Source: Candidatus Hydrogenedentota bacterium | GTDB lineage: Bacteria > Hydrogenedentota > Hydrogenedentia > Hydrogenedentales > SLHB01 | Length of the DNA stretch: 15,925 bases | Assembly: GCA_007118235.1 (NCBI GenBank) | Contig: SKRY01000353.1 | Location: 1-15,925 of the forward strand | Reading direction: 5' to 3' | Shown here: one piece after another, positions 1 to 5,912 of the stretch | Layout of the letters: every line of letters begins with the position of its first letter | Numbering within the stretch: position 1 is the first letter of the stretch | Translations under genes and position numbers: made by a program | The notes under the pieces: generated by a model | Databases searched by the model: none | Told to the model about the DNA's origin: nothing | Seen by the model: only the letters and a program-made list of their open reading frames with translations

Positions 1-203
1 ATCTGGATGCCTTCCGGGATGGTTTCCCCCGCCGCCGTCTCGGTTCCCGCGGGCTTCAGGGTTTCGTAGAGGAGGTCCTGAAAATTGACGCGGCTCTTCT
101 TGAAGCCTGTCGTATTGACATTCGCCAGGTTGTTGGCGATGGTGTCCACATTCAGTTGTTGGGCGATCATGCCCGTGGCCGCGGTAAACAGACCCCGCAT
201 CAT
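1..203 (-). CDS. flgG: Flagellar basal-body rod protein FlgG, N-terminal part (runs off the left edge)
   Basis: FlgG forms the distal rod of the flagellar basal body in the periplasm. The visible 67 residues begin MMRGLFTAATGM and contain the rod/hook-family motif DTIANNLANVNTTGFK, followed by KSRVNFQDLLYE, typical of FlgG. The start is the first of two adjacent ATG codons (203-201, 200-198), with a purine-rich GGGGAGGG ribosome-binding site about 8 bases upstream. It lies 79 bases downstream of flgF on the same strand and no promoter is visible between them, so the two are probably cotranscribed from the sigma-54-like promoter ahead of flgF. The C-terminus is outside the window. FlgG is preferred over FlgE or FlgF because of the FQDLLYE segment and the position after flgF. 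Confidence 0.93.
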   Translation of the reverse strand, partial: MMRGLFTAATGMIAQQLNVDTIANNLANVNTTGFKKSRVNFQDLLYETLKPAGTETAAGETIPEGIQ

Positions 204-282
204 GGCTCTATCCCTCCCCTTGCCTCACTGTTCCGCTCACGTATCAACGTCATTATGGATAACACTCCATGTTGCATGTGGG

Positions 283-1041
283 CTAGGATGGCATCCCCAC
301 TTGGCTGATGAGCTGGTTCATGGTTTCGTCGTGGGTTGTGATCACCCGTTGGTTGGCCTCGTAGGCCCTCAATCCCATGAGAAGATTGACCATTTCGGTG
401 GGCGTCTGGACGTTGGCCTGCTCCAGCGCGCGATGAGTGATCACGGTGTTATCGGCGGGCAGGGTTCCTTCAAGGGCCTCATCCGGGGCGGCGTACAGGT
501 TGCGTCCCTGCCGTTCGAGTAGAGCAGGCTCGGCGAACTCGACCACCTGCAATTGGCCAATGGGAACGCCACCCACGCTGACGCCCCCGTCCCTGTCAAT
601 TTCAAAGTCGTTGCTCTCGGGGCTAATGGGGCCGCCCCCCTGGTCCAGGACCAAATCGCCCTCTTCCGTCACCAATTGCCCGAGATTGTTCAGGGCCAGT
701 TGGCCATTGCGCGTGAATCGTTCGCCTTCCGGGGTCTCCACGACCAAGAAACCCGGACCTTGCAAGGCGACATTCAATGGGTCGCCCGTTGTTGCGAGAG
801 GGCCATTGGTCCAATCGGTGAAGGTCTCCACGATCCGCATGCCCCCGCCGGGTCCCCGGTGAGCGTCGAACATGGCGGGAGGGACCGGCTTGCCAAAATA
901 GGACTCGAGATAGCCCCGGAACGCCCCATCGCTGCGCTTGTACCCTGCCGTGGAGGCGTTCGCCAAATTGTTGGCGATGACGTCATGGCGTTTTTCCAAC
1001 CCCACCATGCCAGACGCCGCGGCATAAAGGCCCTTGATCAT
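283..1041 (-). CDS. flgF: Flagellar basal-body rod protein FlgF
   Basis: This is a 252-residue proximal-rod component of the flagellar basal body, exported by the flagellar type III apparatus. It has no cleavable signal peptide, as expected. The N-terminus carries the rod-family motif DVIANNLANASTAGYKR (about residues 20-36). The middle holds the FlgE/F/G D1-like segment with NGPLATTGDPLNVALQGPGF and RFTRNGQLALN. The C-terminus ends with the conserved helix containing TEMVNLLMGLRAYEANQRVI. The length fits FlgF (about 240-260). The ATG at 1041 has an AGGGGAA ribosome-binding site about 8 bases upstream. It is first in a flgF-flgG unit, divergent from the lytic transglycosylase gene. A FlgG paralogue is the only realistic alternative, and the neighbouring gene is the better FlgG. 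Confidence 0.93.
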   Translation of the reverse strand: MIKGLYAAASGMVGLEKRHDVIANNLANASTAGYKRSDGAFRGYLESYFGKPVPPAMFDAHRGPGGGMRIVETFTDWTNGPLATTGDPLNVALQGPGFLVVETPEGERFTRNGQLALNNLGQLVTEEGDLVLDQGGGPISPESNDFEIDRDGGVSVGGVPIGQLQVVEFAEPALLERQGRNLYAAPDEALEGTLPADNTVITHRALEQANVQTPTEMVNLLMGLRAYEANQRVITTHDETMNQLISQVGMPS

Positions 1042-1093
1042 CGATTGCTGTTCCCCTGGATTCGAACTCCTTCCATCTTGCCTAACCTAGGGA

Positions 1094-1110
1094 AGCAAGG
1101 TATGTGCCGA
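1094..1110 (-). promoter_or_regulatory. Sigma-54-type (-24/-12) promoter for flgF-flgG
   Basis: Read on the minus strand this is CGGCAC-ATACC-TTGCT. It matches the RpoN consensus TGGCAC-N5-TTGCW except for the first base, with exactly 10 bases between the invariant GG and GC. Transcription would start near 1083, giving a leader of about 42 bases with the ribosome-binding site in place. Sigma-54 control of rod and hook genes is well known in several flagellated phyla. No enhancer site for an NtrC-type activator was identified. Confidence 0.6.
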
Positions 1111-1417
1111 TTGCTTCCGGATTTCTTTAACTGCCTAATTGCCAAGTACTTAGGACGCACCGGCAGGAACGTCTTGCGAAAACACGGCGGGGGAAACGCT
1201 GCAACTCTTTCCCTGGTGCAGGCAGAAACTGCTTCACGCGCGGTTTGGGCGTGCGCGAGTAACAAAGCGCCGTTTGACGTGTCCCAACCCCGGTTCTGGC
1301 ATCCTGTGTTTCCGCCTGTGGTTCCATGCCTGCCACGGGAGCGGACTCAAGCATGGGTTGAAACGCGCCGATGTTTTGCCGGGGCCATCCCCCGGTTCCG
1401 CGGGACTCGAAGCTGGG
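1111..1417. other. Intergenic region between divergent flgF and lytic transglycosylase genes
   Basis: About 300 bases separate the two promoters. Open frames across it lack ribosome-binding sites and recognisable sequence. The only structure seen is an imperfect pair of stretches, GCGGACTCAAGCATGGGTTG near 1342 and GGGACTCGAAGCTGGGTTG near 1402, spaced about 60 bases apart. They could be activator sites, but the match is loose. Otherwise I see nothing in it. Confidence 0.4.
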
Positions 1418-1447
1418 TTGTGTCAAGATTCGCGTCCAGAGTATACT
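1418..1447 (+). promoter_or_regulatory. Sigma-70-type promoter for the lytic transglycosylase
   Basis: A -35-like TTGTGT (1418-1423) and a -10 TATACT (1442-1447) are separated by 18 bases. Transcription would start near 1454, about 50 bases before the GTG start. The -10 matches the consensus at five of six positions; the -35 is weaker. Confidence 0.5.
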
Positions 1448-1503
1448 TGTGGCTTCAAATGCGATGGCGTGTTGGGAAAGATCGTTTAAGTGGGAGGAAT
1501 ACC

Positions 1504-2430
1504 GTGCGGACGCTACGTATCCTATTGTGCGGAGCAATGGTTGTGACGGGCGCCACGGCGGGTCACTCCGCCTTGGCTTCCACCGGCCAGCAATCCATCG
1601 AAATTCGTGTGCCGGAACATCGCCGGAGTCAACGCACCCCCTCCACCACCAGCCGGAACCGGCAGGAAATGCGGGTGTTTGAAAACGATGACGGCGCCCC
1701 TCTTTTGACAAACCGGCCCGAGAAGTACCGTAACCGCCCGGGTCTCGTCGAGATCGAGCTGGACTATGATCCCATCGTGGTGCCGGACCGGCTTCGGCGT
1801 CTCAGCCAGAGAGATCGTCACTCCGCGTCGGACCTCGCGGACCTCGTGAGTCATTATTGCAGACAGTACGTGCTTGATGAGGCGCTGGTTTTCGCCATCA
1901 TCCGGGTGGAAAGCGACTTCGACCCGCACGCGGTGTCCCCCGCGGGGGCGCGGGGACTCATGCAGCTCATGCCGGCGACCGCGGAAGAGATGGGGGTGTC
2001 CAGCATTTTCGATTCGGCCCAGAATATCGCGGGGGGCACGCAATACCTCGCGCGCATGCTGGAGTTGTTCGATAATGACTTGCGGTTGGCCTTGGCCGCC
2101 TACAATGCGGGCCCAGGCACGATCCGGCAGTATGGAGGCGTCCCTCCGTTCCGGGAAACGCAGAACTACATCCGTCTGGTCAAGCAGTATGCCGACTTGT
2201 ATGAGCGGGAAGGAATCGATGGACTGGATGTGAGACCGGGATCCTCTGGCCTGGCGCACCAAGAACGGGAAGCGCCCGAGGACTCCACGTTCACCGTCCA
2301 TTTCCACAGCGGATTGAGCCAGATCGCGGACAGCGTGGCCGACAAGGACACCTACTATCATCTTGAGTACCGGGGGCGGACAATCCCCGTGCGGAAGGAT
2401 TTGGTGAGCCGGATCGAGGAACCCGCCTGA
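1504..2430 (+). CDS. Exported lytic transglycosylase (SLT domain)
   Basis: A 308-residue murein lytic transglycosylase, which cleaves the MurNAc-GlcNAc bond to leave 1,6-anhydroMurNAc. Start: GTG at 1504, with GGGAGG six bases upstream. The frame is open much further 5' but only as antisense to flgF. Residues 1-25 form a Sec signal peptide (RTLRILL, a hydrophobic core, then SALA before the likely cleavage). A basic linker follows to about 110. The SLT domain spans about 115-235, with catalytic Glu136 in IIRVESDFDPHAVSP, then GARGLMQLMPATA and the LALAAYNAGPGTI motif. The tail (about 236-308) is not recognised. It is divergent from flgFG. A role in opening peptidoglycan for the rod is possible, but it could equally be a general transglycosylase. 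It is not FlgJ, because no rod-capping domain is present. Confidence 0.9.
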   Translation: MRTLRILLCGAMVVTGATAGHSALASTGQQSIEIRVPEHRRSQRTPSTTSRNRQEMRVFENDDGAPLLTNRPEKYRNRPGLVEIELDYDPIVVPDRLRRLSQRDRHSASDLADLVSHYCRQYVLDEALVFAIIRVESDFDPHAVSPAGARGLMQLMPATAEEMGVSSIFDSAQNIAGGTQYLARMLELFDNDLRLALAAYNAGPGTIRQYGGVPPFRETQNYIRLVKQYADLYEREGIDGLDVRPGSSGLAHQEREAPEDSTFTVHFHSGLSQIADSVADKDTYYHLEYRGRTIPVRKDLVSRIEEPA

Positions 2431-2474
2431 GGGCCGCCGCCCGCGGCGCATACATACATTGGATTCACGACCCC

Positions 2475-2499
2475 GGGACGCCAATTCGGCGCCCTTTTT
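2475..2499 (+). terminator. Rho-independent terminator after the lytic transglycosylase
   Basis: GGGACGCC and GGCGCCC pair as a stem with one internal mismatch around the loop AATTC. The stem is followed by five T residues (2495-2499). It begins 45 bases after the stop codon. Confidence 0.7.
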
Positions 2500-2504
2500 C
2501 TCGT

Positions 2505-2538
2505 GGCGCCTATTCGCGCCAAACAGAACACGCTGTTC
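2505..2538 (+). promoter_or_regulatory. Two small palindromes before the kinase operon, candidate operator
   Basis: GGCGC and GCGCC (2505-2520) flank six bases, and GAACA-CGC-TGTTC (2526-2538) is a perfect inverted repeat 29 bases before the kinase start. No clear -35/-10 pair was seen here, so the promoter is not located. The second palindrome could be the site of a sugar-responsive repressor or activator; no such regulator is encoded in the window. Confidence 0.35.
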
Positions 2539-2567
2539 ACACGTTCACGCGGAAGGGAGAGCTAGCG

Positions 2568-4100
2568 ATGAGTTTGCTTGGACTCGACGTGGGCACGACG
2601 GGAACCAAGGCCGTCGTATTCGATCTGGATGGCCGGGTCATAGCCTCGGCCTACCGGGAGTATCCCCTATACTCGCCTCAGCCCGGCTGGCAGGAACTGA
2701 ACCCAGAGCAAGTGTGGGACAATGTGAAGGAGGTTCTCGCCGAGGCCGCAAGCAAGAGCCAGCGCGACCCTATCGAGGCGATGGCCTTGTCGGCGCAAGG
2801 CGAGGCGTGTCATGCGGTGGCGGAAGACGGTTCGTGCCTCACCAATAGCATTGTCACCTTCGACGCCCGCACCGCCCACATGCCCGCATGGTGGATGGAG
2901 CGGATCTCAAGGCTCGAACTAGCGCAAATCACCGGCATGCCGCTGCACGGCATGTATAGCTTGAACAAGATCCTGTGGTGGAAGGAGAACCAACCCGACG
3001 TCTACCGCCGGACCTGGAAATTCCTTTGCTACGAAGATTTCGTGCACCATCGCCTAGGCTTGGAGCCCTGCATGAGCCACAGCCTTGCCGCGCGAACCAT
3101 GGCCTTGGACGTGAAGGCGGGCGATTGGTCCAGCACGATATTGGATATGGCGGGCGTGGATAGGGCTCTTCTTCCGGCCACGGCGCCCTCGGGACATCCC
3201 GTGGGGACAATACCTGACAAGGTGGCTGACGAGATTGGACTGCCCAGGGGCGTCGTCGTCGCCACGGGCGGCCACGATCAACCCGCTGGCGCACTGGGCG
3301 CGGGAATCACGAAGAGCGGGGAAGCCATGTACGCCACGGGCACCGTGGAATGCATCGCGCCGGTGTTCGATGCCTTCACCGTGACCCAAGAGACGGTGGA
3401 TTACAACCTGTGTTGCTATCCGAGTTGTCTGGAAGGCCTGTATGCCAGCATTTCCTTCAATTTCACCGGCGGCTCGCTCTTGAAGTGGTACCGCGACACC
3501 TTTGCGCGATATGAGAAGGAACAAGCCGAGGCCAGTGGAGAAGACGTCTACGACCGGATCTGCCGGGAGGTTCCCACCGAACCGGAAGATGTGCTTATCC
3601 TGCCGCATTTCACCGTGACGGGCACCCCGCACTTCGACACCCAAAGCAGCGGCGCCATCCTGGGGCTTGGGCTTGAGACTACCCGGGGAGAAATCGTCAG
3701 CGCCATTCTCTCGGGCGTCATTTATGAAATGAAACTCAACATCGAGTTGTTACAATCAGTAGGCGTGGATATCCGCCTTCTCAAGAATGTGGGAGGAGGC
3801 GCGAAGAGCCCCGCTTGGATACAACGGAAAGCCGACATCATGAACATGCCGGTCGCGTTGCCCGAAACAACTGAAGCGGCGGCGTTCGGGGCGGCACTGC
3901 TCGGCGGAGCTGCGGCCGGCAAAGTAAACGATGTGAAGAAGACCGCCGAAGAGTTGGTAAAGGTCAAGGAAGTCTACCAGCCGGACCCCTCGGCGAGTGC
4001 CGCCTACCAGGAGCGCTTTGGCCTGTACAAGAAGATCTACCCGGCGCTCAAGAGCATCAATCACGAACTAACGGCGTTGCGAAAACGAAAACACGATTGA
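2568..4100 (+). CDS. FGGY-family carbohydrate kinase (xylulokinase-like)
   Basis: A 510-residue cytosolic kinase of the FGGY family, which transfers the ATP gamma-phosphate to a sugar or polyol hydroxyl. The phosphate-1 loop GLDVGTTGTKAVVFD is at residues 5-19. The substrate-side GWQELNPEQVW region follows near 40. The catalytic base is probably Asp237 in GGHDQPAGALG, matching the position in xylulokinases. The C-terminal ATPase half holds the family signature from GGGAKSPAWIQRKADI to EAAAFGAALLGG. The length is slightly above E. coli XylB. The ATG is preceded by GGAAGGGAGA about 9 bases upstream. The closest characterised group by eye is xylulokinase, but FGGY substrates cannot be read reliably from motifs, so the sugar is left open. 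The gene is followed after 9 bases by a degenerate radical-SAM-like gene, probably in the same transcript. Confidence 0.9.
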   Translation: MSLLGLDVGTTGTKAVVFDLDGRVIASAYREYPLYSPQPGWQELNPEQVWDNVKEVLAEAASKSQRDPIEAMALSAQGEACHAVAEDGSCLTNSIVTFDARTAHMPAWWMERISRLELAQITGMPLHGMYSLNKILWWKENQPDVYRRTWKFLCYEDFVHHRLGLEPCMSHSLAARTMALDVKAGDWSSTILDMAGVDRALLPATAPSGHPVGTIPDKVADEIGLPRGVVVATGGHDQPAGALGAGITKSGEAMYATGTVECIAPVFDAFTVTQETVDYNLCCYPSCLEGLYASISFNFTGGSLLKWYRDTFARYEKEQAEASGEDVYDRICREVPTEPEDVLILPHFTVTGTPHFDTQSSGAILGLGLETTRGEIVSAILSGVIYEMKLNIELLQSVGVDIRLLKNVGGGAKSPAWIQRKADIMNMPVALPETTEAAAFGAALLGGAAAGKVNDVKKTAEELVKVKEVYQPDPSASAAYQERFGLYKKIYPALKSINHELTALRKRKHD

Positions 4101-4109
4101 GTTTTTCTC

Positions 4110-4877
4110 ATGGATAAAAGCGACAAGCAAACCCAAACAGATTTCAATCCCCTGGACCTCCCCAACAAGATCACGCGCAAACTGAAGCGATGCTCCGAGG
4201 TCCAGGAAAAAGTCAACGAGGAAAGAATCCGCTACCTCTGGATGCACGTGTGCAGGGAAGAAGCGGATTCGGGCGGCCAGGACACCGAAAGCCTCACGCT
4301 GGATGAATGGCTCAACATCGTGGATGAAGCGGCCGCCCTGAGCGCGAAAAGCGTCATCATCAGTGCGGGCTCATCCCTGTCGGGGCGGCCGGAGGTTTGG
4401 ACCATTTGCCAGTGGGCTCAAGAAACCTACAACATGCTCGTCGCCATCTACCTCTACAGCGGAGCCATCCCTTTGGGCGAAAACGAACTCGAGTCGCTTG
4501 CCGAACTTGACAAGACCAAGCTACGCGTCGTGGCCGACAAGTCCCTTGTGCCCGCGTTGGAGCCCGTCCGGAAATTGGGGGTTCCCCTTTATGGGGTCGA
4601 TACCATCCGCCCCAAGACAGAAGAGCGGTCGCCCTGTGACCTGCCATTCACCATGACCTATGTGGAGTCCCATGGTAACCTGTACACGTGTGGTTTGGTG
4701 ATGGACGAAGAGCATTATTGGCTGGGCAACGCGTGTGAAAAACGGCTCGACGCCATCACAAAAGAGGACATCCTCCCCTCACCTCCGCCGAAGCGGGTTA
4801 TGCGTGACCGGCAACTGTGCAATACGTGCCCACGAATGATAGAGCGAATACTTGGAGCAAATGATCAAGAGATGTGA
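4110..4877 (+). CDS. Radical-SAM/SPASM-related protein lacking the radical-SAM cluster motif
   Basis: A 255-residue protein whose layout follows radical-SAM enzymes. An initial strand (RYLWMHVC, residues 41-48) sits where CxxxCxxC should be, then LTLDEWLNIVDEAAALSAKSVIISAGSSL matches the usual LSxxEWxxIIxxxxxLGxxxVxxSGGEPL region. Only Cys48 remains, in CREEADSG, so the SAM-binding cluster should be absent. The C-terminus looks like a reduced SPASM/twitch auxiliary cluster: Cys176, then G189-x4-Cys194, Cys209, and the pair Cys237-x2-Cys240-Pro. It starts 9 bases after the kinase stop with only a weak ribosome-binding site, suggesting translational coupling. Function is unknown. It could be a noncatalytic partner or iron-sulfur/zinc-binding scaffold for the kinase pathway. 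The fold assignment is by pattern recognition only. Confidence 0.7.
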   Translation: MDKSDKQTQTDFNPLDLPNKITRKLKRCSEVQEKVNEERIRYLWMHVCREEADSGGQDTESLTLDEWLNIVDEAAALSAKSVIISAGSSLSGRPEVWTICQWAQETYNMLVAIYLYSGAIPLGENELESLAELDKTKLRVVADKSLVPALEPVRKLGVPLYGVDTIRPKTEERSPCDLPFTMTYVESHGNLYTCGLVMDEEHYWLGNACEKRLDAITKEDILPSPPPKRVMRDRQLCNTCPRMIERILGANDQEM

Positions 4878-5053
4878 CGCCCTACCCATGTTGGCGCGCC
4901 CGGACTGAAGCCACTGAAGGGCTCTCCCCTTCACCGAGAGATAAGGACTCTGAACTTACCCCGCGAATGCAAACCATCCTCGGGGAATCCTTTTCCACCA
5001 TCCCGCCATACTTCAAGAGCCCCCTTAATATCCCTTACCACAGGCCTTTGGAA

Positions 5054-5075
5054 CACGCCCGAAACACCGGGTGTG
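5054..5075 (+). terminator. Hairpin downstream of the kinase operon, possible terminator without a U-tract
   Basis: CACGCCCG (5054-5061) and CGGGTGTG (5068-5075) pair over eight positions with one G-U, around a six-base loop. No T-run follows, so a classical intrinsic terminator is unlikely. The hairpin overlaps the first copy of the CGAAACAC octamer. Confidence 0.25.
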
Positions 5076-5172
5076 CCTAATCCGCTATATGAGCTAGTAT
5101 CACTATGTGTATGTTTTCATATACTGTATGTGCGTTTGTGTTGCACTCCTATCGAAACACTCTGCGAAACAC
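5060..5172 (+). repeat. Three direct copies of CGAAACAC upstream of dnaA
   Basis: The octamer CGAAACAC occurs at 5060-5067, 5153-5160 and 5165-5172. The last two are spaced 12 bases apart. A seven-base match, CGAAACA, lies on the opposite strand at 5246-5252. The copies may be protein-binding sites. They do not match the DnaA-box consensus. Confidence 0.4.
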
Positions 5173-5285
5173 GCGTGCCGACTGGCGTCGTATTTTGTAA
5201 CTCCTTGTGTGTCAATATCTTATGGTGTTCGGCGCGAGTTATGGCTGTTTCGTTGTGTTCCGCGTGATCACTGGGCTGGGCAACC

Positions 5286-5301
5286 AGAGAAAATTTTCTC
5301 T
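5286..5301. promoter_or_regulatory. Perfect 16-base palindrome abutting a promoter, candidate operator
   Basis: AGAGAAAATTTTCTCT is fully self-complementary and its last base is the first base of the TTGCAC -35 hexamer. A dimeric regulator bound here would touch or block RNA polymerase. No palindrome of comparable perfection was noticed elsewhere in the window. Confidence 0.5.
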
Positions 5302-5329
5302 TGCACTTCCCAAACGCCCATGCTATACT
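5301..5329 (+). promoter_or_regulatory. Near-consensus sigma-70 promoter with extended -10, upstream of dnaA
   Basis: TTGCAC (5301-5306) and TATACT (5324-5329) are separated by 17 bases. A TGC directly before the -10 forms an extended -10 element. Transcription should start near 5336. The first gene of known family downstream is dnaA, about 475-580 bases away. Confidence 0.65.
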
Positions 5330-5411
5330 GGCCCTCGTTTTTGGAAGCGTATATTCGCCGGTTCCGAATGCAACGGCGCCGTCAGGTGCGAGCCAGGGAG
5401 GGCAGTCTGAT

Positions 5412-5522
5412 ATGCACGGCACGATGATTGTATTCCTTCCTGTCAGAGAATCCTTTTCCCCTCTTATCATCCCGGCGTTTCACTCCGTCGAATGGGTGTG
5501 GCGCGGGATGACGTCTGTTTGA
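5412..5522 (+). CDS. Possible 36-residue small ORF in the dnaA leader
   Basis: An ATG at 5412 is preceded by AGGGAGG (5395-5401) about ten bases upstream and lies about 75 bases after the predicted start of the strong promoter. The predicted peptide begins MHGTMIVFLPV and ends RGMTSV, with a mildly hydrophobic first half. It resembles nothing I know. It may be a leader peptide or small protein, or a chance frame; only the placement of promoter and ribosome-binding site argues for it. Confidence 0.2.
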   Translation: MHGTMIVFLPVRESFSPLIIPAFHSVEWVWRGMTSV

Positions 5523-5795
5523 ACGGTCTGCGGGAGGACACCTTGTAATCCACGATAACTCTTTCCGGTTAGCGCCATTGTGCGCAGTATGCGGCTATAG
5601 TGCAGTGCATGCAAAAGATGGCTTGCGAGATAAGTCCGCGGAAGAGAGCAAGGCCATGGCGACACATTGGGGAATAGGGGGTGTTGGGGATGCGGCGAGA
5701 CTCAGGAACACGGGGCGGCAAACATAAACTTGGGGATTTGGGGCTTGCGAGACGGGGCATGGGAACGTGTGGGGCGTCCATTTGCCGTGTTTCGC

Positions 5796-5813
5796 GGGAA
5801 GGAGACGATGATG
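5796..5813 (+). promoter_or_regulatory. Strong ribosome-binding site with twin ATG, alternative dnaA start
   Basis: GGGAAGGAG (5796-5804) sits three and six bases before consecutive ATG codons at 5808 and 5811, in frame with dnaA and with no stop between. Initiation at 5811 would add 34 residues before the conventional first residue of DnaA. This ribosome-binding site is stronger than the one in front of 5913. Confidence 0.5.
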
Positions 5814-5912
5814 CAGGGTGAAGCGCCTTTCCAGTCCAGTGGCGGCATACCTCCCACGGCCAAATCAGGGTCCAATGGAGCGGGGCAGTCCAAACGGCGA
5901 AGGGAAACAAGG

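Larger units (their letters stand above)
4878..5795. other. Gene-poor region of about 0.9 kb upstream of dnaA
   Basis: No open frame here resembles a known protein. The stretch at about 5080-5300 is visibly richer in A and T than its surroundings. It contains a repeated CGAAACAC octamer, a short GTATG/CATAC-type inverted repeat near 5110-5130, and a 16-base palindrome joined to a strong promoter. A transcript from that promoter would have a leader of about 475-580 bases before dnaA. Regions upstream of dnaA often hold the replication origin, but I found no canonical TTATNCACA box, so origin function is only a possibility. Confidence 0.45.

Noticed and set aside
1038..1265. 75-residue minus-strand frame upstream of flgF
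   Set aside because: It has no ribosome-binding site or recognisable sequence and overlaps the sigma-54-like promoter.
553..1503. 5' extension of the lytic transglycosylase frame to 625 residues
   Set aside because: It is antisense to flgF, has no ribosome-binding site, and the GTG at 1504 has a strong site followed directly by a signal peptide.
1522..2484. 320-residue minus-strand open frame
   Set aside because: It mirrors the lytic transglycosylase gene, has no recognisable domain, and is a GC-rich shadow frame.
5060..5260. CGAAACAC and TGTGT-type motifs as DnaA boxes
   Set aside because: None fits TTWTNCACA on either strand, so I do not call DnaA boxes or a confirmed origin.
5625..5650. 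RNase P RNA-like string (GAGATAAGTCCG)
   Set aside because: It only loosely recalls the conserved GAGGAAAGTCC element, and no other conserved RNase P segments follow.
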